A stretch of DNA of 50,765 bases, taken from NCBI GenBank assembly GCA_002702705.1, contig PABH01000016.1, forward strand, positions 1 through 50,765. The letters run 5' to 3'. The number at the start of each line of letters is the position of its first letter. Position 1 is the first letter of the stretch. The translations under genes and the position numbers were made by a program. Below, one piece after another: positions 1 to 7,594 of this stretch. The DNA is from Anaerolineaceae bacterium. GTDB taxonomy: Bacteria > Chloroflexota > Anaerolineae > Anaerolineales > Anaerolineaceae. Below the pieces are notes generated by a model that was not told the DNA's origin, searched no databases, and saw nothing but the letters and a program-made list of their open reading frames with translations.

Positions 1-5
1 ATATT

Positions 6-650
6 ATGAGCAAAATATCCATTGGCGAAGTATCTAAAATATTAGGCGTGACACCTAAAACTATCCGTTTGTGGGAAGAACAGGGTAAAATTCACCCTGA
101 AAGAACACCAAACGGACACCGCCGTTATGATCGAAATGAAATTATTCGCCTGTCTAAATTTTACGGAAAAATCAGAAATGAAACCGAGCAAAACGAAAGA
201 CGCACTATCGCCTACGCTCGCGTTTCAAGCCATGACCAAAAAGAAGATTTGAAACGTCAAATTGAATTGCTTGAATCATTTTGTGCCGCTAACGGCTGGC
301 AATACGTCATTATCCAAGACCTCGGTTCGGGATTGAACTATGATAAACGCGGACTCAAAAATCTGATTAAGCAAATTTGTGATGGCGATATTGAGCGTTT
401 GGTTATTACTCATAAAGATAGACTCCTTCGTTTTGGGTCTGAAATCATCTTCTCTCTCTGCGAAAACTATAATGTGGAAGTGGTTATTTTGAATAAGGGT
501 GAAATACAACCATCGTTTGAAGAAGAATTGGTGGGTGATGTGCTTGAAATCATCACCGTATTTTCTGCAAGACTCTATGGCGTAAGAAGCCATAAAAATA
601 AAAAGATAATGGATAATCTCAAAGGGGTGGCGGATGACATCAGTTCGTAG
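6..650 (+). CDS. tnpA: IS607-type serine recombinase TnpA
   Basis: Transposase of the IS607 element, catalysing excision and insertion through a serine-DNA covalent intermediate. The 214-residue protein has the IS607 order: an N-terminal MerR-like winged helix (about residues 4-50; 'GVTPKTIRLWEEQGKI', 'NGHRRY') followed by a small serine-recombinase catalytic domain (about 66-200). The nucleophile is Ser74 in 'YARVSS'; 'SHDQ', 'DLGSG' and the 'THKDRLLRFG' segment with its arginines are present, so the active site looks complete. Unlike Tn3-type resolvases, the DNA-binding domain precedes the catalytic one, which is diagnostic of IS607. Length is usual for the family. It overlaps tnpB by 17 bases, implying translational coupling. 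The start lies 5 bases from the window edge, so its ribosome binding site cannot be judged. Confidence 0.95.
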   Translation: MSKISIGEVSKILGVTPKTIRLWEEQGKIHPERTPNGHRRYDRNEIIRLSKFYGKIRNETEQNERRTIAYARVSSHDQKEDLKRQIELLESFCAANGWQYVIIQDLGSGLNYDKRGLKNLIKQICDGDIERLVITHKDRLLRFGSEIIFSLCENYNVEVVILNKGEIQPSFEEELVGDVLEIITVFSARLYGVRSHKNKKIMDNLKGVADDISS

Positions 651-2049
651 GATTCAGCTTGCCTTGACAGACGAACAAAAGGCGATTTTGGACGGTCAGT
701 CAAAAATATGTAACTGGCTTTATAATCATCTGCTTGAAAAGGCGAATTCTTTGCGATTTGAGTATCGTGTGACGCAAAGTGAAGACGTGGCAAGACAACT
801 TTATACTCAACGCGGACTGCGAAATATGATTCCCGATGTCAAAACCTACAATAAGTTTCTTTGCACTGTACATTCCAGCCCGCTAAAAAATACGGCTTTG
901 CGATTAAGTGATTCAATTCAAGATTATCAAGATGGAAAACATGGGAGAAGAAAAGGAAAGCAAACGGGTTGGCCGCATTTTCGCTCATGGAAAAAGAAAT
1001 GGTTTTCCTTACTCTACGATGAGCCAAAAAAAGGTTTTTTGGTTGAAGGAAAAAACTTAAAGGTTAGTTTAGGACAAACAGAAAACGGAAAGCGTATTCG
1101 TGTTGCTCTAAAATTATTAGAATCATTTCCTTCAGAAATGGTAGGAAGAATAAGAAATTTGAGAATCACCAGAGATGGTAGTAAACGTTATTTTGCAGTT
1201 TTTACCATCGCCGAAAAAGTGAATGTTTCTGTTTCAGACATCAACAAAAAACCAAAGATAATTGCTTTCGACCCCAATCACAAAAACCTTGTCTACGGAG
1301 TTGGAACAAATGGCAATGCGGTAGAAATTCATAATTTAGCACACTTGAAGCGTATGGATACTCGGATTGACGAATTAAAATCGCGCCGAGATAAATGCAA
1401 GAGAAAGTCGGTTAAGGTCACTCGTGATGATGGTTCGTATTTTTGGAAATCGTCACGCAAGTGGGCTTTTTTTAATGCAAAATTGGATGAAGCATACAGA
1501 ATACGCCGAGAACAAACTAAGACGTTTTTGTACACGTTATCCAATCAGATTTGCAAAGAGTACGATGTAATTTGTATGGGCGATTATACGCCCAATGGCG
1601 GCGGAATCACGACCAAAATGAGACGTTCCATGAACAACCAGTCCCTTATTGGACGGTTCAAAAAGACACTTGAATGGGTCGCTTTCCGGTCTGGTAAACT
1701 ATACATTGAATACAACGAAAAAGGCACGACAAGGACGTGTTCGGAGTGTAATTTTGTTGTAAAAAATGGGATTTCTCCAGATGTTAGGGAATGGACTTGT
1801 CCAAATTGTGGTTATTACCACATTCGGGACGAAAACGCCGCAAAAAATGGGTTGGTCAATACAATCCAAGACAAAAATTTATTGCCATGCTCAGGCCATA
1901 TTCCGGCAGTATCGGAACGATGGGTTTGGTGGGTTACATCTAGTGGTGTGCAGTCTGCACTACGGGGGTGTGATGGTTTGGTAATCCCAAACACCGCCAA
2001 AAAATTAAACAGACGAAATGCTAATTCGTCTATCCAAATGTGTGTGTAG
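634..2049 (+). CDS. tnpB: TnpB RNA-guided nuclease of IS607 element, rearranged RuvC-II
   Basis: TnpB proteins are RNA-guided DNA nucleases that help their transposon persist. This one has 471 residues: an N-terminal helix-turn-helix/wedge region, RuvC-I with Asp213 ('IIAFDPN'), a zinc ribbon with Cys369, Cys372, Cys389 and Cys392, and RuvC-III with Asp399 ('RDENAAKN'). At the usual RuvC-II glutamate position the sequence is 'CMGDYTP' (Gly316-Asp317), so the canonical Glu is missing. Glu362, just before 'GTTRTC', lies where Fanzor proteins and some IS607 TnpBs carry a relocated catalytic Glu. The last 60 residues, past the RuvC-III helix, coincide with hairpin-forming DNA and may be less a protein domain than the omega-RNA template. 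The start overlaps tnpA. Family assignment is firm; nuclease activity is inferred. Confidence 0.93.
   Translation: MTSVRRIQLALTDEQKAILDGQSKICNWLYNHLLEKANSLRFEYRVTQSEDVARQLYTQRGLRNMIPDVKTYNKFLCTVHSSPLKNTALRLSDSIQDYQDGKHGRRKGKQTGWPHFRSWKKKWFSLLYDEPKKGFLVEGKNLKVSLGQTENGKRIRVALKLLESFPSEMVGRIRNLRITRDGSKRYFAVFTIAEKVNVSVSDINKKPKIIAFDPNHKNLVYGVGTNGNAVEIHNLAHLKRMDTRIDELKSRRDKCKRKSVKVTRDDGSYFWKSSRKWAFFNAKLDEAYRIRREQTKTFLYTLSNQICKEYDVICMGDYTPNGGGITTKMRRSMNNQSLIGRFKKTLEWVAFRSGKLYIEYNEKGTTRTCSECNFVVKNGISPDVREWTCPNCGYYHIRDENAAKNGLVNTIQDKNLLPCSGHIPAVSERWVWWVTSSGVQSALRGCDGLVIPNTAKKLNRRNANSSIQMCV
1941..2031 (+). other. Hairpin-rich 3' end of IS607 tnpB (candidate omega-RNA scaffold)
   Basis: Three stem-loops occur in the final part of tnpB: TAGTG/CACTA at 1941-1945 and 1958-1962, GTTTGG/CCAAAC at 1976-1981 and 1987-1992 with a 5-base loop, and AGACGAA/TTCGTCT at 2011-2017 and 2025-2031 with a 7-base loop. 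In known TnpB systems the omega-RNA scaffold comes from this region, overlapping the 3' end of tnpB, and the guide is read from flanking DNA beyond the right end. The hairpins are seen; the RNA is inferred. Confidence 0.45.
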
Positions 2050-2707
2050 ATTTTTCCATATTTGGAAGAGCGGCAGTGATATTATCAGGGATATCTATAA
2101 AAGGTGCTGGAGAATAGTAGGCAATTTCAAATGTTTTACGAGCTCGTTTATTCAATCGAAGAATTGTCTCTTCAACATGATCAGGAAATTCTGCCAAATG
2201 AATTGATAATCCTTCCAGTCCCACCCATTCAATCCATAATTGTTGATATGGTGATCGTTCGACCTCTGCTTTTGCTAAACCAGTTTCACCTAATTCTGCA
2301 CAATCCTGTAAATAATGTTCATAATTATCCAGAATAATACAATCGTCAAGGTAGCTCCAGAAAATTTCATAATCCGCTGGGGTTTGTATATAATGCTTTT
2401 TTGTTGTTGAACTATCATAGGCTGGCTCAAAAATACGAATCTCTTCTAATTTTCCCTTTGGTGTTATCAGGGAATTATGCTCCATCTTTGACCCATTTTC
2501 ATAAAATATCTCGCTTTTAAAATGACAATTTGGATGTTCCACACGGTAAATCGGGCTAAAACGGATGATACCAATGCGGTCCTTTCCCAAAACTTCAAAA
2601 GCCTGTTCCTTTGGAAACATAATTTCATACATCGCAAAGGGCACTTGATCATGCTCTTCACCTTGTATCACTGCCATCATTCGTTCTTTCATTGTCATTT
2701 TTTTCAT
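2030..2707 (-). pseudogene. URO-D-like gene truncated at its 3' end by the IS607 insertion
   Basis: A leftward gene whose 225-residue product resembles the uroporphyrinogen-decarboxylase superfamily (URO-D and corrinoid methyltransferases of the MtaA/CmuA type): N-terminal 'MTMKERMMAVIQGEEHDQVPF' start block, then the family's 'IPDNIT' segment at about residue 210. Family members are usually 330-370 residues, so about a third is missing. After 'DNITA' the sequence ceases to look like the family and reads about 13 codons into transposon DNA before a stop, overlapping the last 20 bases of tnpB on the other strand. ATG 2707 is preferred to an upstream in-frame ATG at 2734 because AAAAAAGG lies nine bases before it. 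The specific substrate is unknown; the shortened protein lacks much of the barrel and is probably inactive. Confidence 0.75.
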
Positions 2708-2780
2708 GGTATCAAACCTTTTTTCATTCTTCATTTTTAAATGATTAAAAATAGAAACACCTGTTTTTTGATTTTAAAAC

Positions 2781-2809
2781 TTGTGGTAGTAAATTTATCT
2801 GCATATCTT
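2781..2809 (+). promoter_or_regulatory. Possible promoter for the AraC-family gene
   Basis: TTGTGG at 2781-2786 and TATCTT at 2804-2809 are separated by 17 bases, giving a leader of about 70 bases before the AraC start. Both boxes differ from consensus at two positions, so this is only a candidate. Confidence 0.35.
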
Positions 2810-2885
2810 CGGAAATAACCTATCAAATCTCTGAAAAATTGTGTAGGATGCTATTTCTAAAACCTGTTTAAGTAATACTAACAAC

Positions 2886-3785
2886 ATGGTCAAAAAATTA
2901 TCTCTTCGTCAACTTTCAGAACCGGAAATCTTTGAACCATATCGATACATTCCGGCAGATACCGCGAGAGCCGATTTTATCTGCCAGGTTTATTCCCATA
3001 CACTACACGAAACTTATCCCATCCATTGGCTCGAATATTACGAAATCGCTATTATATTAGCTGGAAAATGTATCCACGCTGTCAATGGAAAACAATACCC
3101 CATTGAACAAGGCACCTTGTTTTTATTAACTCCCGCAGATTTTCATACACTAATTATTCCCACTGGATCTCAAATCACCATTATGGGGGCAATGTTTGAT
3201 GAAGGGGCATTCGATGACCAACTGCGACAATGGATATTTTCAGATCCTCATGATTTTAATATCAAGTTATTGAATCACGAATTGGAAATTGTTAAAAACG
3301 CTTTCCAAGTCATGGTTAATGAAAATCAAAAACATAATCTGGGAAGTTTTCGGTTAACTAAAAATGCACTTGAACAAGTACTTATCTATTTCGCTCGAGT
3401 CAATAAAAAACAAATCGAACAAAGCCAGGATCGTAAATATTCCCAAAGCATTCCTTCCAATTCTATGCATAATGCCTTAATGTATATCCATCACCATTTT
3501 CGACAACCACTTAATTTAAAATTAGTTGCTTCTCAAGCCAATCTTTCTTCAAATTATTTCAGCGAACGATTCCATGAAATAACGGGGTTAACATTTCAAC
3601 AACACGTACAAAATTTACGTCTACGATTTGCAGCGGGATTACTGGCTGCCAGCAACTTACCCGTAGTTGATGTTATGATGGCATCCGGATTTAATGATCC
3701 TTCTCATTTTGGAAGAACCTTTAAAAAACAATATCAACTAACACCCCGCCAATTTCGATTAAAAAACCAGACCGATAAATTATAG
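2886..3785 (+). CDS. AraC-family transcriptional regulator with cupin sensor domain
   Basis: A 299-residue cytoplasmic transcription factor. Residues about 40-120 form a cupin-like ligand-binding barrel ('GKCIHAVNGKQYPIEQGTLF', 'LTPADFHTLIIP'), and residues about 195-295 hold two helix-turn-helix units of the AraC type, ending in the recognisable signature 'DVMMASGFNDPSHFGRTFKK' and 'TPRQFR'. Such proteins usually sense a sugar or sugar acid and activate neighbouring genes. It is divergent from the URO-D-like remnant and upstream of an aldo/keto reductase on the same strand, either of which could be its target. The start has only weak Shine-Dalgarno similarity. Length is ordinary for the family. 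The effector cannot be predicted from sequence. Confidence 0.9.
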   Translation: MVKKLSLRQLSEPEIFEPYRYIPADTARADFICQVYSHTLHETYPIHWLEYYEIAIILAGKCIHAVNGKQYPIEQGTLFLLTPADFHTLIIPTGSQITIMGAMFDEGAFDDQLRQWIFSDPHDFNIKLLNHELEIVKNAFQVMVNENQKHNLGSFRLTKNALEQVLIYFARVNKKQIEQSQDRKYSQSIPSNSMHNALMYIHHHFRQPLNLKLVASQANLSSNYFSERFHEITGLTFQQHVQNLRLRFAAGLLAASNLPVVDVMMASGFNDPSHFGRTFKKQYQLTPRQFRLKNQTDKL

Positions 3786-3873
3786 GTGCAATTTTTTTCA
3801 AAGGATGAAATACATAGACAACCTGTTTTTTCCATTTCCACTTAAGCTACAATGGATAACAAAGGAGGATATT

Positions 3874-4764
3874 ATGAAATACCGTCGTTTAGGAAAAACA
3901 GAAATGCAAGTATCAGTTGTCGGTATTGGTGCATGGCAATTTGGAGGCGAATGGGGTCGGGAATATACCGTTCCGGAAGTAAAGGCAATTTTAGAACGAG
4001 GCCAACAAGAGGGTATCAATCTGATCGATACCGCCGAATGTTACGGTGACCATACATCGGAACGATTGATTGGTGAAAGTTTACCCGGCAAGCGAGAAGA
4101 TTGGATCATTGCTTCCAAATTTGGACACGAATTCCACAAAAATTTCAGCCGTACCGACCGGTTTGATCCGACTTCTGTCCAACACCAGTTAGAAAAATCA
4201 CTTAAATCTTTAAAAACCGATTACATAGACCTTTATCAGTTCCATTCTGGTCCGGATTCCGTCTTTGACAATCAGGAATTATGGACCATGTTAGATAAAC
4301 AAAAACAAGCTGGGAAAATCCGCCACCTGGGCATCTCTATTGGCTCTAATACCAATATCCATCAAACCCGTTCTGCACCAGACGTTGGTGCTTCTGCAAT
4401 TCAAGTTGTTTACAACCGACTTGATCGAGCACCAGAGGAAGAAGTTTTTCCTGCTTGCCAGGAACTCGACTTAGGTGTTCTGGCACGGGTACCATTGGCT
4501 TCAGGTTTTTTAAGCGGCAAATATAAACCTGGTGATACCTTTGATAATCCGAACGATGTACGATCCCTAAGAGATGCCGAAAAAACAAAGGCTGCTTTGC
4601 AAGAAGTCCAAAGAGTTCGCGACGAAGAAGTGCCGGAAGGAGTAGATATGGCTTCCTGGGCTTTGGCCTGGTGTCTTCGCCATCCTGCCGTGACCACTGT
4701 CATTCCTGGCTGTAAGAATCCTGATCAAGTCAGCTCAAACGCCAACGCAGTAAATTTAATATAA
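3874..4764 (+). CDS. Aldo/keto reductase
   Basis: NAD(P)H-dependent oxidoreductase of the aldo/keto reductase superfamily, a cytoplasmic (beta/alpha)8 barrel of 296 residues. The catalytic tetrad is complete: Asp52 and Tyr57 ('LIDTAECYG'), Lys82 ('IIASKFG') and His124 ('DLYQFHSG'). C-terminal 'TTVIPGCKNPDQV' is the usual cofactor-binding segment. ATG 3874 is chosen because a strong AAAGGAGG (3861-3868) lies five bases before it; an upstream in-frame ATG at 3805 has no such signal. It follows the AraC gene by 88 bases and may be its target. The protein may be slightly short at the C-terminus (ends 'SSNANAVNLI'). Substrate unknown; it resembles the sugar-aldehyde oriented YghZ/IolS-like group more than aldose reductases. 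Confidence 0.88.
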   Translation: MKYRRLGKTEMQVSVVGIGAWQFGGEWGREYTVPEVKAILERGQQEGINLIDTAECYGDHTSERLIGESLPGKREDWIIASKFGHEFHKNFSRTDRFDPTSVQHQLEKSLKSLKTDYIDLYQFHSGPDSVFDNQELWTMLDKQKQAGKIRHLGISIGSNTNIHQTRSAPDVGASAIQVVYNRLDRAPEEEVFPACQELDLGVLARVPLASGFLSGKYKPGDTFDNPNDVRSLRDAEKTKAALQEVQRVRDEEVPEGVDMASWALAWCLRHPAVTTVIPGCKNPDQVSSNANAVNLI

Positions 4765-4775
4765 TTTACAAAAAA

Positions 4776-4806
4776 TGTGATCGGGTATGTGGTTATCCCG
4801 ATCACA
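4776..4806 (-). terminator. Terminator overlapping the response-regulator stop codon
   Basis: TGTGATCGGG (4776-4785) pairs with CCCGATCACA (4797-4806) around an 11-base loop, a perfect 10-bp stem. Reading leftward it is followed by TTTTT, so it terminates the response-regulator transcript; rightward there is no T run, though it may still slow the converging aldo/keto reductase transcript. The stem includes the response regulator's stop codon. Confidence 0.8.
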
Positions 4807-5605
4807 TAACATTAAGTTTATAACCAAAACCCCGCACATTTTGAATTACATCATAATCCAAACCTGCAGTTAATTCCTTGCGTAATTTATAAATATGCCA
4901 GAACGCCAGGCTTTTCGCTTCTTGTTTGGAGAGAGTATATCCTTGGGCTTCCTGCACCAAATTGGTAAACGATACCGCTCTTGGAGCATGAATCGCCAAA
5001 ACTTTTAAATAATTAAAATTCGTTGTCGTTAAGTGAAACTCACAAGAACCACTTACAAAAACCTGACGAGTTTCCAAATCCAAAATAAAATTTCCCACCT
5101 GCAAAATTTGATCTTTATGGGAATCAGGATTTGAAGATAAAATATCGTTATGGTTTGTTGTATTCTTAATTACAGCCAATTTATCCATTAATTCCTGAAG
5201 GCGTTCTAAACATTCTTCTTTTTGTTTGGACACCTGTTGTTTTTGGGTTAGTTCATCCAATCGCTCCAGAAGAAATTCATCTTCAAATGGACGCAGCAGA
5301 AAGTCCCCAACCTGGTAACGAATCGCTTGAATCATGATTTCCGGGTTGGAATGGTCGGAAGTTAACACTATTGATAAGGCTGGCTGATCGTTTTTCAAAA
5401 GGTCTATCATTTTAAATAATTGCTGCTGGGGCAATCTTAAATCAAAAATTGCAATTTCAAATTCTTGCTTTCGAATACACGCTATTGCATCCTGCTCATC
5501 GCGTGCAATTGTGACCCGATATCGACCATTATTGAGGGCACCACTTAATCCCTGTGCGTTTGTCTCATCTGGATCAAAAATCAAAATATCTATATGATCT
5601 TTCAC
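4802..5605 (-). CDS. OmpR/PhoB-type response regulator with Arg in place of the switch lysine
   Basis: A 267-residue two-domain regulator: receiver domain (about 5-120) and winged-helix DNA-binding domain (about 165-265, ending 'VRGFGYKLN' as in PhoB-type wings). In the receiver the phospho-acceptor is Asp55 ('IAIFDLRLP'), acidic residues Asp11 and Asp13 and Thr82 are present, but the normally invariant lysine is Arg105 ('GDFLLRPF'). A linker of about 40 residues (120-160) is rich in charged and Gln residues and may be coiled. No histidine kinase lies nearby, so it is an orphan. The start is a GTG with AAAGGAG seven bases upstream. It is divergent from the diguanylate cyclase across a 351-base region holding TTGAC repeats, which it could bind. 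Whether it is controlled by phosphorylation is uncertain. Confidence 0.88.
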   Translation of the reverse strand: MKDHIDILIFDPDETNAQGLSGALNNGRYRVTIARDEQDAIACIRKQEFEIAIFDLRLPQQQLFKMIDLLKNDQPALSIVLTSDHSNPEIMIQAIRYQVGDFLLRPFEDEFLLERLDELTQKQQVSKQKEECLERLQELMDKLAVIKNTTNHNDILSSNPDSHKDQILQVGNFILDLETRQVFVSGSCEFHLTTTNFNYLKVLAIHAPRAVSFTNLVQEAQGYTLSKQEAKSLAFWHIYKLRKELTAGLDYDVIQNVRGFGYKLNVM

Positions 5606-5711
5606 ACCCCACTCCTTTAGGGCTCAAAAAGTATTTTATTTCTTCTTTGAGGAGTTTTGAGTGCTTTTGCCGTCTCGTTTTCCCCCAAATAATGAAACCC
5701 TACCCAAGGTT

Positions 5712-5740
5712 AATTATCTTCATTTTGGGTAACTTGTCAA
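5712..5740 (-). promoter_or_regulatory. Candidate promoter for the response regulator
   Basis: Reading leftward, TTGACA (5740-5735) is followed after 17 bases by ATAATT (5717-5712). The -35 box is perfect and lies inside the palindrome GTCAATTGAC at 5736-5745; the -10 is weak. It would give a leader of about 100 bases. Confidence 0.45.
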
Positions 5741-5898
5741 TTGACCATAATCATTTATTGTTAGAACTTAAAAAAAATTGGTATAAATAGCCTATTATTA
5801 TTTTGAATTATACTGGAATATTTTGATGAATTTCTTTGGTAATTCTTAGTTTTTTATACAAGTCAAATTCTTTGACTTTTTTTAGTTTTTGACCATAA
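5736..5898. repeat. Cluster of TTGAC/GTCAA dyads and a direct repeat between divergent genes
   Basis: Three related elements sit in the 351-base gap between the response regulator and the diguanylate cyclase: the perfect palindrome GTCAATTGAC (5736-5745), the inverted repeat AAGTCAAA-TTC-TTTGACTT (5860-5878), and the 10-base direct repeat TTGACCATAA at 5741-5750 and 5889-5898. All share the half-site TTGAC/GTCAA. One overlaps the leftward -35 box and the other the rightward -35 box, so a common regulator may control both genes. No open frame in this gap looks like a gene. Confidence 0.5.
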
Positions 5899-5919
5899 CT
5901 GAGTTTTCCTGCCTATAAT
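5889..5919 (+). promoter_or_regulatory. Candidate promoter for the diguanylate cyclase
   Basis: TTGACC at 5889-5894 and a perfect TATAAT at 5914-5919, spaced 19 bases, placing transcription start about 30 bases before the ATG. The long spacing suggests dependence on an activator. The -35 box is part of the TTGACCATAA repeat and follows directly on the dyad at 5860-5878. Confidence 0.5.
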
Positions 5920-5956
5920 GTGAATACCTAATGCGACGAGGAAAACATTTAATTAC

Positions 5957-7591
5957 ATGACAACAAACAAAGCAACTAACTTTGCTGAAATAGAACTGGT
6001 TTTAGAAAACGCGAACAGGCTTTTGAATTTAGAACCTAAACGAGCTTTTTCACTTGGAAGCCAATTGTCAGATCAAATTCAGCAAATGGAGCACAAAACC
6101 AACACGATATTATTTGCCAAAATTCAATTATTAATCGCTGAATGCCTTTATCAATTTGGTGACCACAAAGCAAGTTTAGAAAAAATTGATTTTGCATTAA
6201 ATTTATTTGAAAAGTTTAAACAGGAAATATTCATCGTCAAGACACTGATTTTATTAAGTAAAGTTTTAAACCAACAAAATCAGTACAGCGTGGCTATGGA
6301 TCATCTCATCAAAGCATTAGCAATTTGCCATCGCTTAGATGAACCTGCTCTATTGGGAGAAATATTATTCTTTAAAGCGAGTGTACATCTATCGGTTGAA
6401 AATTCACAACAAGCCCTGATTGAGCTTAATAAATGTTTTCAGATTTTTTATCTTGAAAATGATAAGGAAAAACAACACACTACCCATTGTTTGTTTGCCT
6501 GGGCTTATAAATTAGAAAATGATCTTGAAAATTCTCAAACTCATCAAAACAAATGTACCGGAAAATTATTAAATAATGTCTTTTTATATGCCATTAATCT
6601 CTATTTACTGGGTGATGTGGAAACACATTCCGGTAATTTAGAAAAAGCAAAAGAAGTATTTTTAGAAAGTATCAAGGTAAGTGAACAACATGGATTTAAA
6701 CTTATCCGATTAAATGCACTAACTCGGTTAGCTGATTTATTTTACCAACAACAAAATTTATCTAAATCGCTTCAATATGCATCCGAAGCCTGGGAGGAAG
6801 CCCAAAATTTATCTTACCAGAATGGTTTGTTAAGATCACATCATACACTTGCGTTAATATACGAAACAAAAAAGGATTTTGAAAACGCTCACCGTCATCT
6901 AAAATCATATGTTCAGTATTACCAATTAATAGACCAAGAGAAAACTAAACTTAAGCTAAAAACTATCGAAAACAATTATCAAAACAAGTCCTTGCAAAAT
7001 GAGGCACGAATCATCGAGCAGAAAAATCAACAACTTGAACAAGAAATTAAAGAAAGAAAATGGATTGAGGAAGCACTACGAGAAAGTGAAGAGAATTACC
7101 GCCAATTAGCCAATCTTGATCCGTTAACGAATTTGTATAACCGTCGATATTTTTATGAACTGGCAAATAATGAGGTTTTACGATCCAAACGGTATAACAA
7201 TCCGTTGACGATGTTAATGACCGATATTGATCACTTTAAGAATATTAATGACCAGTTTGGACATCAAATAGGGGATGAAGTTTTAGTATGGATGACAAAA
7301 AAATTAAAGGAATTGCTTCGGGATGTGGATATCACTGCCCGATACGGTGGGGAAGAATTTATTATTCTGCTGCCAGAAACAGATAAAAATAACGCAAAAA
7401 TCGCAGCGGAACGGTTACGTCTTTTTTTTGCACAAACCCCATATCATGAATTGAATCCAACCATTCAGATCACCCTTAGTATTGGGATGGCTTTTCTAAA
7501 TGATAACGAGAAGTTGGACGACTTTATCAATCGCTGTGATCAGGCATTATACAGAGCAAAAAACAACGGCCGAAACTGCGTTGCGGATTAA
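5957..7591 (+). CDS. Diguanylate cyclase with N-terminal TPR array
   Basis: Makes cyclic di-GMP from two GTP. The 544-residue protein has no signal or membrane segment. Residues about 10-330 are tetratricopeptide-like helical repeats ('LANLEKA..VFLESIKVSEQ' style), about 335-390 a coiled coil rich in Gln/Glu, and about 395-540 a GGDEF domain. The catalytic loop is Gly464-Gly-Glu-Glu-Phe468, an active-type variant, and the inhibitory I-site RxxD is present five residues upstream (Arg455-Asp-Val-Asp458), so product inhibition is expected. 'DPLTNLYNRR' opens the domain in standard form. The TPR array probably docks a partner or senses a peptide. It is divergent from an OmpR-type regulator and about 4 kb from an HD-GYP protein that could degrade its product. 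It ends 3 bases from the converging hydrolase gene. Confidence 0.93.
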   Translation: MTTNKATNFAEIELVLENANRLLNLEPKRAFSLGSQLSDQIQQMEHKTNTILFAKIQLLIAECLYQFGDHKASLEKIDFALNLFEKFKQEIFIVKTLILLSKVLNQQNQYSVAMDHLIKALAICHRLDEPALLGEILFFKASVHLSVENSQQALIELNKCFQIFYLENDKEKQHTTHCLFAWAYKLENDLENSQTHQNKCTGKLLNNVFLYAINLYLLGDVETHSGNLEKAKEVFLESIKVSEQHGFKLIRLNALTRLADLFYQQQNLSKSLQYASEAWEEAQNLSYQNGLLRSHHTLALIYETKKDFENAHRHLKSYVQYYQLIDQEKTKLKLKTIENNYQNKSLQNEARIIEQKNQQLEQEIKERKWIEEALRESEENYRQLANLDPLTNLYNRRYFYELANNEVLRSKRYNNPLTMLMTDIDHFKNINDQFGHQIGDEVLVWMTKKLKELLRDVDITARYGGEEFIILLPETDKNNAKIAAERLRLFFAQTPYHELNPTIQITLSIGMAFLNDNEKLDDFINRCDQALYRAKNNGRNCVAD

Positions 7592-7594
7592 GCA

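Larger units (their letters stand above)
1..2072 (+). mobile_element. IS607-family transposon (left end outside window)
   Basis: Two overlapping genes, a MerR-headed serine recombinase and a zinc-ribbon TnpB, are the defining gene pair of IS607-family elements. The left end lies before base 1. The right end is inferred: the convergent URO-D-like gene stops resembling its family near base 2073, and a GG dinucleotide sits at 2072-2073 (IS607 recombinases cross over at short dinucleotides, often GG, and leave no target duplication). A second GG at 2064-2065 is an alternative end. Several hairpins crowd the last 130 bases. The boundary is inference, accurate to perhaps 15 bases. Confidence 0.8.

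Noticed and set aside
5554-5790. Open frame of 78 codons in the gap upstream of the diguanylate cyclase.
   Set aside because: It overlaps the response-regulator start and promoter region, has no ribosome binding site and its product resembles nothing; the gap is better explained as a control region.
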